Positions 1 to 10,021 are shown, numbered from the stretch's first letter. The stretch is 53,346 nucleotides of DNA from Lachnospiraceae bacterium JC7 (GCA_000513555.1 ALYD01000018.1:1-53346), one strand, 5' to 3'. Notes: generated by a model not told the origin, from the sequence alone. A program made the numbers and translations.

Positions 1-54
1 TCCGGCAAATTTATTCCTTTGGTCTTTGACTATTGTCTCTTGCATATCTCCCAT
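1..54 (-). CDS. 5' end of a gene running off the left edge
   Basis: An ATG at 54-52 opens a reading frame that stays open for all 18 codons to the window edge (it begins MGDMQETIVKDQ). An AGAGG ribosome-binding sequence lies about 8 bases upstream, only a few bases after the stop of the DUF6020 gene, so it is probably the next gene of the same polysaccharide operon. A second ATG at codon 4 follows a GGGAG and is an alternative start. Nothing can be said about function from 18 residues. Confidence 0.55.
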   Translation of the reverse strand, partial: MGDMQETIVKDQRNKFAG

Positions 55-77
55 TAGAAAAACCTCTTTTCAAAATA

Positions 78-1925
78 TCATGATACCCTTAACATCATAG
101 GGAATGCTGCTGCGACAGGTATAAAATACCTAAAGCACCCATTTACCGGAGACGCCACACAAGTCAGAATCATAAGAATCATGGCAAATACAGGTATCAA
201 CATCATGTAATCTCTTTTTTTCAATATCATCCCGCCAAATAAAACTATACACCAGGTATATAATGGCATCACATCTGTCAGGCTAAGCAAGGGAATCTCA
301 TCCCATAGCTTTGCCCAATCGTCAAGTATCCCTCTTAACGATTCAAATATCCCGACATAATCGCAAGTAAATTCATCAGGGTATCGGGTATCCTTTACCC
401 AATCAAAAATAGTCATGCCACAATTCCAATTACCCGCATGTTCAACTTCTCTTGGAGTAAAAGCATAGTATCCATAGGTATGTGCTACAAAAGCCTCTAT
501 ATAAGACTTGCTATACCGGGGTAATAGCCCCACCCATAACCGGATGAACTCTTTAGCGCCATGAGTATCATCCAACCATACATCTTTTACAGGATCAGAT
601 ATTAAAGGATCGTAAGCTTGAGCAATTGTTTCCAGATCATAACCTTTAGCTATTTCTAACTCCTGGTGCGAAAAGTCTTCCCTTTTATCACGAATCGTTC
701 GGGCAACCTGCTGTATCGGTATAGCCAATGCCTCCGATCTACTGGTAGGTTTTACATCATAGTAATTAATGATCAAATTATGATATACGAAAAACAAAAG
801 AATAATCCCAATAAGAATTATCGCCGAGATCTTGTAGGTTCTTCTCAGCAACAACACACAAATTATAATTATTACAGGTAATACAACATAGATACCGTTA
901 TTTAAAAACAAACAAAAAAACAGAGCAGAAATCCCTATCGATATACAATTGATGTCTCTATATTTTTTCGCTTTTATCAGTTCTAAAGAATCTACTATCG
1001 TCAGAATAAATAATGTAAACAATGCCGCCGCAACTGTATTCTTAAATGCATGTTTGGCATATGCTCCAAAGACCGGCGTTATCGCATAAAAAAGTGTTAC
1101 GATGGTACATGTTAAACTCTTTGCTCCAAGTTTTTTTAACTTAACAACAACAGAAGCATATACAAAAGCGCAAAAAACATCTCTAACCCAAATATAGATA
1201 AAAATGCCTGCATTCTTGTCCCCAAGCATTAACCCTAGCTTATAAAAGCTTCCTACAACTATAGAATAAAACCACGGATGATGATTTGACCTTTCCGTCA
1301 ATCCAAGGAACTGTTCTATCGGCCAATATGTATCAACTTCAATGCTGGCAGGATAGTACGCTATTATCCACGGAATCCAACATAGTAAAATAAAAGTTGC
1401 GACACACAACCTTACATGATTTTTTAAAAATTCAATAGCTGTACAAAAACTCCTATTTTTTAACAAGCTAACAACATTTTTCAGAGATTTCGTTACATTT
1501 CGATCTACCGCTACATAATGGCCTTTATAAAAGTTCTCTATAACTGCCAGACATCTATAAAATAAAATATCATAAATTCCTGTAGAAACAATAAATCTGA
1601 CCCAACCAAATATTGTATCAGGTAGTTTTTTTTCGTAATATAAATTTATGCCGGATGTATTAAAAAATCCAAACATGAACAGAATAATGCACAAAACCCT
1701 CTGATCTATGCACTCTACACGGAATTTTTTAGTCTTTTCAAAAAAACAATATAAAAGAATCGTAACAAGCGAATACTTCATTCCATATATATGAATTCCG
1801 CTTAACCCCGTGACACTTGGATCTACAAAAAGAACAAAAACCGAGATAATCGACATCAGTATTTCAAATCCATGAGATTCAACAACGTTCTCCATTATCC
1901 AGGTAACATTTTTAACTTTAAACAT
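78..1925 (-). CDS. DUF6020 family polytopic membrane protein
   Basis: A protein of about 615 residues with some twelve hydrophobic segments. After the first few helices it has an extracytoplasmic loop with a YYPASIEVD motif and, about 20 residues on, NHHPWFYS; this pairing is typical of DUF6020 proteins in Gram-positive polysaccharide loci, which resemble GT-C glycosyltransferases. By inference it transfers or handles a lipid-linked sugar at the outer face of the membrane. I chose the ATG at 1925 because an AGG stands 8 bases upstream; a GTG at 1961 would add 12 residues (with two Cys) but has a poorer site. It is near the end of the glycosyltransferase operon, 97 bases after the GT2 upstream. 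Family assignment is fairly sure, the reaction is not known. Confidence 0.8.
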   Translation of the reverse strand: MFKVKNVTWIMENVVESHGFEILMSIISVFVLFVDPSVTGLSGIHIYGMKYSLVTILLYCFFEKTKKFRVECIDQRVLCIILFMFGFFNTSGINLYYEKKLPDTIFGWVRFIVSTGIYDILFYRCLAVIENFYKGHYVAVDRNVTKSLKNVVSLLKNRSFCTAIEFLKNHVRLCVATFILLCWIPWIIAYYPASIEVDTYWPIEQFLGLTERSNHHPWFYSIVVGSFYKLGLMLGDKNAGIFIYIWVRDVFCAFVYASVVVKLKKLGAKSLTCTIVTLFYAITPVFGAYAKHAFKNTVAAALFTLFILTIVDSLELIKAKKYRDINCISIGISALFFCLFLNNGIYVVLPVIIIICVLLLRRTYKISAIILIGIILLFFVYHNLIINYYDVKPTSRSEALAIPIQQVARTIRDKREDFSHQELEIAKGYDLETIAQAYDPLISDPVKDVWLDDTHGAKEFIRLWVGLLPRYSKSYIEAFVAHTYGYYAFTPREVEHAGNWNCGMTIFDWVKDTRYPDEFTCDYVGIFESLRGILDDWAKLWDEIPLLSLTDVMPLYTWCIVLFGGMILKKRDYMMLIPVFAMILMILTCVASPVNGCFRYFIPVAAAFPMMLRVS

Positions 1926-2022
1926 TTTTATACCTAATCGCTCACATTTATTGCACAACACTCTCTACAACTAAATCCATCAAAGAACATATTCAAAAGC
2001 ATCCAATGAATATAATTCTCTA

Positions 2023-2967
2023 TTACATTTTTCTAGCTGTATGAACTCTAATCCGATATGCATCATAGAGTTTCATTTCAAAATCCTGTCTATCTTTCTG
2101 ATAAATTGCCATTAGTATCAACCCCGAAAAAAAAGATTGTATCGAAGCAATCATCGTAAACCCGCATACTATAAGAGTAGGAAACTGTTCGACTTTACCT
2201 GTCTGTAAATATGCCTCAAAAACAGGAATAAAAAATCCAATAGCCAAAAGCGCCAAAATTCCACCTATTGATCCAAAAAACTTTCCGGGTCTATATGTTC
2301 TGAAAAGCTTCAGTATCGTTAGCATAACTTTTATACCATCCGAATATGTATTAAGTTTTGACTCACTACCTTCAGGCCTGTTTCTATAATCAATCACAAC
2401 ATTCTCAACATACATATTTTTGTCAACTGCATGAATGCTCATTTCCGTTTCAATCTCAAACCCCTTTGACAAAACAGGAAATGTTTTTACGAAAACATAA
2501 CTAAAAGCTCTGTATCCGGTCATTATATCCTTGATATCATTCCTAAACAGTCTGTTAATACTCCACCTGACTACAGCGTTTCCGAAATTATGGAAGGGTC
2601 TTTTATTTTCTTCAAAATATGTGGATGAAAGTCTATCTCCAACTACCATATCCGCATTATGAAAAAGTACTTTGTCTACCATTTCTCTGGCCGGCTCAGC
2701 CGGATATGTGTCGTCACCATCAACCATCAGATAACATTCTGCCTCTATTTCTGCAAACATTCTTCTGATTACATTTCCCTTTCCTTGACGATACTCATAT
2801 CTGACTATAGCACCAGCCTTTCTGGCCACCTCATCTGTTCTGTCATCAGAGTTATTATCATATACATATATAGTCGCCTCCGGTAAAACTGCTCTGAAAT
2901 CAGAAACGACCTTTCCGATTGTTTTCTCTTCATTATAACAAGGAATAAGTACTGCAACTTTGTCCAT
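2023..2967 (-). CDS. GT2 glycosyltransferase, polyprenyl-phosphate type
   Basis: This 314-residue protein has a GT-A catalytic domain over residues 1-225: the N-terminal VAVLIPCYNEEKTIGKVV nucleotide-binding strand, the first acidic site in YDNNSDD, and the DGDD metal-binding motif near residue 93. Two membrane helices follow near 235-260 and 270-295. That layout fits DPM1/GtrB-like enzymes that load a sugar onto polyprenyl phosphate on the cytoplasmic face; the sugar cannot be read from sequence. The start has a good AAAGGGG site. It lies 86 bases after the preceding GT2, and the DUF6020 protein downstream, possibly a GT-C enzyme that uses polyprenyl-phosphate sugar, is a plausible partner (inference). 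Confidence 0.85.
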   Translation of the reverse strand: MDKVAVLIPCYNEEKTIGKVVSDFRAVLPEATIYVYDNNSDDRTDEVARKAGAIVRYEYRQGKGNVIRRMFAEIEAECYLMVDGDDTYPAEPAREMVDKVLFHNADMVVGDRLSSTYFEENKRPFHNFGNAVVRWSINRLFRNDIKDIMTGYRAFSYVFVKTFPVLSKGFEIETEMSIHAVDKNMYVENVVIDYRNRPEGSESKLNTYSDGIKVMLTILKLFRTYRPGKFFGSIGGILALLAIGFFIPVFEAYLQTGKVEQFPTLIVCGFTMIASIQSFFSGLILMAIYQKDRQDFEMKLYDAYRIRVHTARKM

Positions 2968-3053
2968 TCAAGGCACCCCTTTAACACCCCAACTAATCAC
3001 TTGTCCAATTATCTGTTATTGTTATATTAAGAACTCCTTATCCATCATAGTTT

Positions 3054-4145
3054 CTATGCTGAAACTTTCTTAGCCTTTTGCAAATTATATCTTTTTTCAA
3101 TTTGCACCGCCAGTATTCTATATAGAGCAAAGTTGGACAGCCTCAGCATCATTATCTTTTTACCTTTTTTTATTAATCCATTCACATATTTATACTTTTC
3201 CCTTATTTCCTGGTCAAACAATTTCAATTCTTTCTTGGCTACGGTTGAATTGGTAAGTAAATGGGAAACATAAACAAGTTCTGTAATAAGAACCAGTTCT
3301 CTTTCCAGTAATTGATTAATCACTATATTTGTTATCTTACTATCATTATCATGACCATCTGTTCTCTTAACCTCAGCTTCCTTCATGTATTTATAAAAAA
3401 GCCCATACATCTTTTGAGCTACCCTTACAGTATCCTTATGATGCCTTCTCAGTCCATCAACACTTACACTTTGCCCATCGCTTCCAAGTTGATAAACATA
3501 AATTTCTTTTCCAAATCTTTGGATATTCTCTGAAGCCATTATCACATCAAGCATAAATTCCATATCTGTATAGAAGCAGTTCTTAGTCAGTTCCCTGAAA
3601 TCTCTTCTTAATCTTTCTGTTTTAACAGCAACCTCATGCATATAAATATCTGTGTTTAGCTTCAAAACTTCAATATCACAAACATCTGATCCTATCTCTT
3701 TATGATGATCTTCCTTATACTCTTTTTGAGGGTAACATTTTACATACGGTGCCAGAACCATATCTGCTTCCGCTTTTATCAAAAAATCCACATATTCTTT
3801 CAGATTTTCTGAAACAAACCAATCATCCCCATCAAGCAGTTTATAGTACTTTCCTCTGGCCTGCTTCAAGGAAGAATTTACTGTAGAACCCCATCCTCCG
3901 TTTTCTTTATCTATGATTGTTATCACGTCAGGATAACTATCTGAATAGTTTTTAACTATGGATAAAGTATTATCTTTAGAACCATCATTTACCACTATAA
4001 TATCAAGTCTACCAAGTACCTCCCCGGGTACATTTTTTACCAGTGAATCTAGCGTACGCCCTATTGTTTTTTCAACATTATATGCGGCAATAGAAATCGT
4101 TAATACTTTATCTTCTTTTTTTATCGATGATGCTGTTTCAGCCAT
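3054..4145 (-). CDS. GT2 family glycosyltransferase
   Basis: A soluble 363-residue GT-A enzyme. Residues 14-130 hold the Glycos_transf_2 core: LTISIAAYNVEKTIGRTLDSL, then IIVVNDGSKDNT, then the LDGDDW metal and nucleotide site near residue 107. The C-terminal third is helical and basic, without clear membrane segments, so it probably works on the lipid-linked intermediate at the inner face. The start has an AGAGGAAA site and lies one base after the flippase stop, so the two are translationally coupled. The acceptor and donor sugar are unknown. Confidence 0.85.
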   Translation of the reverse strand: MAETASSIKKEDKVLTISIAAYNVEKTIGRTLDSLVKNVPGEVLGRLDIIVVNDGSKDNTLSIVKNYSDSYPDVITIIDKENGGWGSTVNSSLKQARGKYYKLLDGDDWFVSENLKEYVDFLIKAEADMVLAPYVKCYPQKEYKEDHHKEIGSDVCDIEVLKLNTDIYMHEVAVKTERLRRDFRELTKNCFYTDMEFMLDVIMASENIQRFGKEIYVYQLGSDGQSVSVDGLRRHHKDTVRVAQKMYGLFYKYMKEAEVKRTDGHDNDSKITNIVINQLLERELVLITELVYVSHLLTNSTVAKKELKLFDQEIREKYKYVNGLIKKGKKIMMLRLSNFALYRILAVQIEKRYNLQKAKKVSA

Positions 4146-4146
4146 A

Positions 4147-5588
4147 TCATTTTCCTCTGTACTTTACACTGATAATAGTTTTAATTTTCCTTAAATAGTT
4201 CATTATGTCTTCATCTCTCATCATGATCAGAAAACCTAAATACACAGCTACTCCTGTAGCTATCATAATAATCGTATGTACTAACGATGCCGATAGACAG
4301 CTGCTTTCGATCCGGAGAATCAAGAGCATCATGATACCTGCAACCAGATAGTTCTTTCCTGTTCCAAAAATACCACTTATATTTAACTCTTCTTTTATAT
4401 GCCATAATTGCAAAGCAGAAATTACAATTTCCGCCATAACAGAAGCTACTGCTGCTCCTACTGAATACAATCTCGGAATCAAAAAAAGGTTGGCAACGAA
4501 ATTCACAATGGCTCCTGCGACTACAGTTTTTGTCAAAATTTTCTGTCTTTGAGTCGGAAGAAGATATTGAATACCTGTTACGTTGCTCACTCCTATGATT
4601 ATGGTCAAAACAGGAAGGATTTTTAACAGTAATTTCACTTTTTCATATCCTGTTCCAAAGAACCACGGAACCATATTATCGGAAATCCCAATCATGCCAA
4701 GCGCTATAGGAATCCCAATAAACCATACAAACCTGTATGCCTTGATCATATATTCTCTTATTTTATCATCCTCTGACCTGGCAAAATAGTATCCTATTCT
4801 TGGAGCCATGACTGTAGCTATTGATGTTACAATCAGTTGAAGCATTCTAACCACTTTCATAGCTTGTTCATAATATCCATTCTCGTAAGAGGATTCTGTA
4901 AAAAGTCCCAGCATCGTCTTATCAAAAATTGTATATATTTGTATAGCTATTGTTGGTATAAATAATGATAATATAACCTTTATATCTCTAAATGGTCTTA
5001 TCTGAGATTTATCCACTTTCACTATATATCCCGGAATGTAAAGCCACATCATAAGGTTACTTATCAAATTTAAAGTCACTATACCGACTGCGTATTTTAT
5101 AAGGTCTTCAGGTGATTTTATAAACAAAAAACAAATATGATATTTATAAGCTTTAGCAACACATTTCTGCAAACAATCTTCCCAAATTCTTCCAATCCCT
5201 GGAAAAACCAGGTTATATCACATGCAACAGTTACTATATTCACTGCCAGAACCAACAGCAAAGCCTTATGATAGGCACTGAAAAAATAGGCAATAAGCAT
5301 TGTCGCTGTTGTAACCAGCCTTAATATGAATGTATTAAAAAAAATCAGGCTTCGTTTATTTACATCATCCTGAACATAAGATATCTCTCTTTTTGCATAT
5401 GTTTCCGTTCCTAAAACCGCCATAAGGACAAAATATGAAACTATAGACTCCGCATATGAGTATTCTCCAACTGCTTCAGCCCCAAACACTCTCGAAATAT
5501 ACGGCGTAGTTACAAGCGGTGTTAGTATGCTCAACAATTGATAAAAAAGATTTAATATATAATTTTTCTTAATACTTCCTTTTGACAT
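4147..5588 (-). pseudogene. Polysaccharide flippase (Wzx/MATE-like), split by a frameshift
   Basis: Two overlapping frames make one flippase of about 480 residues, a normal length. The first frame (from 5588) begins with SD GGAAAG and carries the typical N-terminus: YQLLSILTPLVTTPYISRVFG, then YAESIVSYFVLMA and the ITWFFQGLEEF motif. It stops in the next helix at 5114-5116. The second frame continues the same helix (FIKSPEDLIKYAVG) to the end at 4147. The break sits at a run of six A (T in the mRNA) at 5126-5131. Adding one base joins the two frames as IIFVFLFIKSPEDL, just as in intact homologues. It could be a real loss of function, slippage-based phase switching, transcriptional or -1 ribosomal slippage, or a sequencing error. 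Because the locus is otherwise complete and needs a flippase, the last three are quite possible. Confidence 0.75.
5126..5131. repeat. A6 homopolymer at the flippase frameshift
   Basis: Six A on the plus strand (six T in the mRNA) exactly where the flippase changes frame. A seventh base restores one continuous reading frame. Homopolymer tracts like this slip during replication or transcription and are also common sites of sequencing error. Confidence 0.7.
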
Positions 5589-5592
5589 TTAT

Positions 5593-6741
5593 CTATCTTT
5601 CCATCAACACATTCTCAAATTTTTTCTTCATCACTTCGTATGAAAATTCATTTTTATATAATTCATATACTCTTTCGTCAAAAAGCGGAATGTGTGTATT
5701 TAACTCTTTGTTGATCCATTCTGTCCAATCAGAAGCATTTTCTGAAGAAAACAATTTAATTTGCTTAATATCTTCCGGAACATATTCCCATACACCGATA
5801 AAACTCTCTTTTGTCCCTAAAACTCTTTTGCCATACGATAGCGCCTCCAGAGTTTTCAATTTCATTCCACCGCCTTCAAAGAGAGGCGTAATTACAAGAT
5901 TTGCTTTTTTATAGTACTCATCTAGTGACTCCACTCCGCCTATGACCTTAACTCTCGGTTCCAAAATCTCCGGGCGTAGAAATTCCAATCCTCTTCCAAC
6001 TATCCATAATTGACATTTTACATCAACTCTTGGCAAAACCTCTTTTATGAACCACCGAATACCGTTAAGGTTAGGGTAATAGTTTTTTCCCACAAATAGA
6101 ATTACCTTTTCTTCGTCATCCAGGTGATCCGCTATTTCCGCCATGATATTTCCACCTACCTCCGAAGAATCAAAAGGATCCGGAGCAGAAAGTAGGATTA
6201 TATCATCCGGCTTTTCTCCATAGACCTTCTCATAAAGTAGTGCTTCCCTTTCATTAAATACCAGCTCTACATCCGAATACTTCTGACTAAGCTTTTCCTG
6301 TATTCTTCCGATGCTAAGTTCTATTTTATTGTGGAGAGGCAGCTTTTTGATCCATTCTTTATACAGAACATATTTTATATCATGATAAAAGCATATCACT
6401 CTGACTTCAGGAAATTGTTTCTTTATTCTGCAGACCAGATTTCCGAATACCGAATCTTCTATAAATACATCCGTAATATTTTTCTCCGAAATAATGCCAA
6501 GTATTTCAGATATTATTCCCGAGCTTATGTACTGCATATTTCCCTGAAGCCATCGGCCTATCCTATGTATAGGTGATTTGCACTTTCCGTAGGCTATATA
6601 CCTTTCATCACGATATGAACTATTCGGGCTTAAATCTATCGTGAAAACATTTTCTTCACCATAGATTTCACAAATAGCCTTATAATGCTGATCGGCTGCA
6701 AAATTACCATCTCCAAATAGCTTTGATACATATAGAATCAT
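5593..6741 (-). CDS. GT4-like glycosyltransferase
   Basis: A 382-residue GT-B fold protein. The second half has the clear family marks: LFVGKNYYPNLNGIRWF after the linker, then LWIVGRG, and the donor-binding FEGGGMKLKTLEALSYGKRVLGT near residues 288-310 with the acidic residue of the EX7E region. The N-terminal half (acceptor side) starts with ILYVSKLFGDGNFAADQH and is only generic. SD AGGAG lies 8 bases before the ATG. It sits 4 bases before the flippase gene and 75 after the previous GT4. Cytoplasmic enzyme adding one sugar to the repeat unit; donor and acceptor unknown. Confidence 0.82.
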   Translation of the reverse strand: MILYVSKLFGDGNFAADQHYKAICEIYGEENVFTIDLSPNSSYRDERYIAYGKCKSPIHRIGRWLQGNMQYISSGIISEILGIISEKNITDVFIEDSVFGNLVCRIKKQFPEVRVICFYHDIKYVLYKEWIKKLPLHNKIELSIGRIQEKLSQKYSDVELVFNEREALLYEKVYGEKPDDIILLSAPDPFDSSEVGGNIMAEIADHLDDEEKVILFVGKNYYPNLNGIRWFIKEVLPRVDVKCQLWIVGRGLEFLRPEILEPRVKVIGGVESLDEYYKKANLVITPLFEGGGMKLKTLEALSYGKRVLGTKESFIGVWEYVPEDIKQIKLFSSENASDWTEWINKELNTHIPLFDERVYELYKNEFSYEVMKKKFENVLMER

Positions 6742-6816
6742 TCATATTCTCCTGAATCAGATTTTATCCAAATTTTCCTTATTCCGTATTTTTTCAGATT
6801 AATATACGACATTTCT

Positions 6817-7881
6817 TTAATCGTGATTTCCTATAGCGTCCTGATATACTTGATACACTCTATCAAAATATGCTCTTCCATCATTATATTTTGCACTAAA
6901 ATCTTTTGATTCTTTTGACATATACATTAGCCTATCGGGATCTTTCATCAATGAAATACAACGATTTACCAGCTCCTCATCGCTCTCCTCAAGAAATCCG
7001 TTTTTACCGTTTATGATAATCTCCGCAATTCCATCTGATGGTGTGGAAACCAAGGGCACTCCTAGTTCTTGTGCCTCCAAAACGCACATTGGAGTTCCTT
7101 CCCATCGAGATGTCATTAACATAATTCTTGCATTTTTTATAATTCCGTATGGATTATTCTGGTACCCCAATAAAAATATCCTTTCTCTTATGACCGCCGG
7201 TAGCTTCTCGATTACTTTTTCAGTTTGTCCCTTTAGTTCTCCGTCCCCAATTATGGCCATTGTCACATACGGATCTACTTTAGCAACTTCTCCAAAAATC
7301 CTCACAAGCCTCTCCGGATTCTTTTGATAAGTCAACCTTCCAACATACACTATATCATATGCGGTCTTAGTCCCTGCTGCATCAGCAGCCTCCTGTATTT
7401 TTTTACAATCCACAACGTTATAAAGCACGCTGCTTTTTGCTTCAAACATCCTACCAAACTTAAAGCCTTCATAAGATGATTTTGACACCCAGAAAATGTG
7501 CCCGGCTTTAATCGCAGCTACACAATAAATTATAGATTTCAGTGATAATCCCCTGGAATCGTAATTGTTATTATGTATGTGAGAGATCAGAGGTATTTTC
7601 CCTGATGCCATCGCCGAAATCACCGATGCCCTCATATCATGAGCATGTATCAGGTCCGGTTTTTCATCAAGAATCACTTTCCTTAAATTTTTAACGCTTA
7701 ATTTCTCTATCTCACGAAACACAACTCCCCGATGCTCAAGAGCTTCCCTTATAGGGCCATCCGGGCTCACGTATATCATCTCTGTTTCAGGATCATACTT
7801 CCTAAACAATTCAACTATCTGACATACCACGTTTTGCGCTCCGGAGTAAATATTGTCATATAGCACATGTAGTACTTTCAT
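6817..7881 (-). CDS. GT4 family glycosyltransferase
   Basis: A 354-residue GT-B retaining glycosyltransferase. The N-terminus MKVLHVLYDNIYSGAQNVV is the glycine-rich acceptor-domain loop of this family, with IHAHDMRASV later. The donor domain begins at IVYVGRLTYQKNPERLVR and contains AIIGDGEL, FLLGYQ and the EX7E region TSRWEGTPMCVLEAQELGVP. An AGAGG site precedes the ATG. Middle member of three GT4 genes in a row; the C-terminal end is complete. The sugar specificity cannot be read. Confidence 0.88.
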   Translation of the reverse strand: MKVLHVLYDNIYSGAQNVVCQIVELFRKYDPETEMIYVSPDGPIREALEHRGVVFREIEKLSVKNLRKVILDEKPDLIHAHDMRASVISAMASGKIPLISHIHNNNYDSRGLSLKSIIYCVAAIKAGHIFWVSKSSYEGFKFGRMFEAKSSVLYNVVDCKKIQEAADAAGTKTAYDIVYVGRLTYQKNPERLVRIFGEVAKVDPYVTMAIIGDGELKGQTEKVIEKLPAVIRERIFLLGYQNNPYGIIKNARIMLMTSRWEGTPMCVLEAQELGVPLVSTPSDGIAEIIINGKNGFLEESDEELVNRCISLMKDPDRLMYMSKESKDFSAKYNDGRAYFDRVYQVYQDAIGNHD

Positions 7882-7958
7882 TTTTCTACCTCTATTTCAG
7901 GCGATTTTTGTGTATATTTTTGTACAAATGTCATCTCAATCTGAAAAGACCATCTTCA

Positions 7959-9140
7959 TCAGTTGATACCACCAAGCACTCTCTCATAAATCTCGCGCAT
8001 CCTGACATTCACAGCTTCATTACTATAATTTTTGAGATTAACTCTGTTTAACCGCACATCCTCACTCATACAGTTTTCATCTAAGTCTCTTAATGCCTTC
8101 CTAAAGCACTCAAGAAATGCTTTCCTATCCTTTGGATCAAACAATCGTTCCGTGTTTAAGATAAGTTCCCGGTTGCCTCTTATATCCGAGGCAATAACAG
8201 GTGTATTCTCTTTCATAACCTCCATAAGCGCAAGAGGAAGTCCTTCCTGATAAGATGGGAAAACAAACAGATCTGCAGCTCTATCCAGTTCCATTACATC
8301 ATCTCTGTAACCAAGCAAATGAATTTTTTCTTCCATATGAAGTTCTTGTATAAGCTTTTTATACTTATCTTCATTGGTTCCTCTTCCCAAAACAAAATAC
8401 TTCACCGGAAGCTCCGGACACTCTGCCAATGCTTGAATTATCATACGATGATTCTTTCGTTCGATTAACTCCCCTACAGATATAACCATATATTCGTTTT
8501 CTTTAACTCCAAGGGCTTTTCTGATTTTTTCTACATCTCTTTTCGAATGCTTGTCTCTCAATGAAACAGGTATACTCCCGTATGATTCTTCTTCCGGGAT
8601 AGAAATCCCCACTCCCGGTACATATTGAACTTCTCCAGAATGAAATTTTGCCTTTGCTATTTCATAGTCCTCTTTATTGATAGTTATCTGTACACGTGTA
8701 AATCTTGAACAGAATATTTCCGCCGGATAATATATCATCCAGTTTTTTAAAGGGCTACCTTTATAAAAATGAAACCCATGAGCAGTATAAATTACACTTT
8801 TTACCCCACACCTTTTTGCAGCCAGGCGTGTTATAGCCCCGGCAACCGGAGTATGGCAATGAATCAGATCAAACTGCTCTCTTTCTATGAGTTCCTTTAA
8901 TTTGTAATAGGATTTTATATTTTTAAATATATTTATTGGTCGTCTCGTAAAATCTATCTGATGTACGACCACACCGCTCTCCTGAATTTCCTGTTTTCTT
9001 TTATTAGATATCGATACTGTAAAATCCGCCGCGCAATGAACCTCATAACCCAGACTTTTCAGTATTGATATGTTATTCATCTCAAATTGAGGAAAGAAAT
9101 ATCCTATAGTAGCAACAAGAAGCACCTTTTTTTTGTTCAT
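7959..9140 (-). CDS. GT4 family glycosyltransferase (CapM/EpsD-like)
   Basis: 393 residues, GT-B fold. N-terminal VLLVATIGYFFPQFEMNNISILKSLGYEVHCAADF and LIHCHTPVAGAITRLAAKRCG are the usual acceptor-side motifs of capsule GT4 enzymes; the donor side has VISVGELIERKNHRMIIQAL, YFVLGRG, LLGYRDDV and FPSYQEGLPLALMEVMKENTPVIASDIRGNRELI with the EX7E glutamates. Its ribosome-binding site is weak (A-rich, no GGAG). It is the first gene of the left-hand operon, preceded by about 220 bases after a terminator, where its promoter must be. Probably adds an early sugar to the lipid-linked primer (inference from position). Confidence 0.88.
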   Translation of the reverse strand: MNKKKVLLVATIGYFFPQFEMNNISILKSLGYEVHCAADFTVSISNKRKQEIQESGVVVHQIDFTRRPINIFKNIKSYYKLKELIEREQFDLIHCHTPVAGAITRLAAKRCGVKSVIYTAHGFHFYKGSPLKNWMIYYPAEIFCSRFTRVQITINKEDYEIAKAKFHSGEVQYVPGVGISIPEEESYGSIPVSLRDKHSKRDVEKIRKALGVKENEYMVISVGELIERKNHRMIIQALAECPELPVKYFVLGRGTNEDKYKKLIQELHMEEKIHLLGYRDDVMELDRAADLFVFPSYQEGLPLALMEVMKENTPVIASDIRGNRELILNTERLFDPKDRKAFLECFRKALRDLDENCMSEDVRLNRVNLKNYSNEAVNVRMREIYERVLGGIN

Positions 9141-9361
9141 TTTTTTTATACCTAAATCGTAATTTCTATTATTTCATTTTCATGCTTACATACTGTGATT
9201 GAATTTGGCAAACTTTCCCCACAAAAAAGTCCCTTTAAATCTACATCGTTCACCAAAACCCTTTTATTTTATCATACGCTTATAGTACATGCAGTAATTA
9301 CATATATATCAATCATATTATCCTGTACGTGTTTTAGATATTTTATAGCTTAATTATTCCA
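9141..9361 (-). promoter_or_regulatory. Leader and presumed promoter region of the left glycosyltransferase operon
   Basis: Non-coding AT-rich stretch between the lipoprotein terminator and the first GT4 gene. On the minus strand it holds weak promoter-like hexamers (TTGATA followed by TACTAT with a 19-base gap), not a convincing match. No riboswitch or JUMPStart-like element was recognised. The function is inferred from position only. Confidence 0.3.
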
Positions 9362-9395
9362 AAAAAACGGACTGCCATTAGACAGTCCGTTTTTA
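9362..9395. terminator. Intrinsic terminator after the lipoprotein gene
   Basis: An 8-bp perfect stem (ACGGACTG at 9367-9374 with CAGTCCGT at 9383-9390) is flanked by an A-run on one side and a T-run on the other, so it can stop transcription in both directions. It starts about 18 bases after the lipoprotein stop codon. Confidence 0.9.
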
Positions 9396-9412
9396 CCTAG
9401 TCAATTTATGTA

Positions 9413-9919
9413 TCACCCAATTATCTGCTCGAATGTCATACTCGAATCGAACGGAACACTTTCTCCGGCGTTTATACTTTCTTCTATAACAACTTCATCT
9501 CCGCACGTTACTTTATATTTATATGAGAATAAATCAAACAAATTTCCAAAGCCCTCTTCATTCCACTCTTCAATTCGAAAATCCTGCGTGCTGGCACCAT
9601 CCACCAATGCCTTTGTGGCATCTGTCAATAACAGCTCAACAGCATCGTATGAAACATCTTCCTCTATGTCTACCAAAACTTCTATTTCTCTTTTATCATT
9701 ATCACCCGAAACAGAAAGATCTTTTACAAAGCTGTATATTTTCTTCTCTTGTAATTCATCTATTACATCATTGTTTAACTGAATGAAATCCAAGTCATAA
9801 GCCTTATCTTCTGCTGCTTTCGTCATATTCGGTGTCTCAAGTGGAGAAATGTAGCTCTTCCTACAGCCGGACATAGCCATCATTACACACATCACTCCTA
9901 TAATATATATCTTTTTCAT
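9413..9919 (-). CDS. Small secreted lipoprotein of unknown function
   Basis: A short signal peptide (MKKIYIIGVMCVMMAMSGC) ends in a lipobox with the cysteine at about residue 19, so the mature protein of about 150 residues is anchored to the outer face of the membrane. The mature part is acidic, mixed alpha/beta in look, with two remaining-length blocks: an N-terminal region containing SGDNDKREIEVLVDIEEDV and a C-terminal YKYKVTCGDEVVIEESI. I know no family for it. The ATG at 9919 is chosen because GAGGAG precedes it; a TTG at 9931 lies in that site. It follows the O-antigen ligase by about 100 bases and ends the unit at a strong terminator, so a helper role in polymer assembly is a guess from position. 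Confidence 0.7.
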   Translation of the reverse strand: MKKIYIIGVMCVMMAMSGCRKSYISPLETPNMTKAAEDKAYDLDFIQLNNDVIDELQEKKIYSFVKDLSVSGDNDKREIEVLVDIEEDVSYDAVELLLTDATKALVDGASTQDFRIEEWNEEGFGNLFDLFSYKYKVTCGDEVVIEESINAGESVPFDSSMTFEQIIG

Positions 9920-10021
9920 AGTTCTCCTCAAATACTTATTTTGAACATTAAAAAGAAATCATACCATTTTTAGGAAATTGATTCAATCCTTTAATTTTTT
10001 ACAAAATTCCAACGCAGTTTA

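Noticed and set aside
9141..9361. A JUMPStart/ops element before the glycosyltransferase operon
   Set aside because: No GGCGGTAG-like core; such elements belong mostly to enterobacteria.
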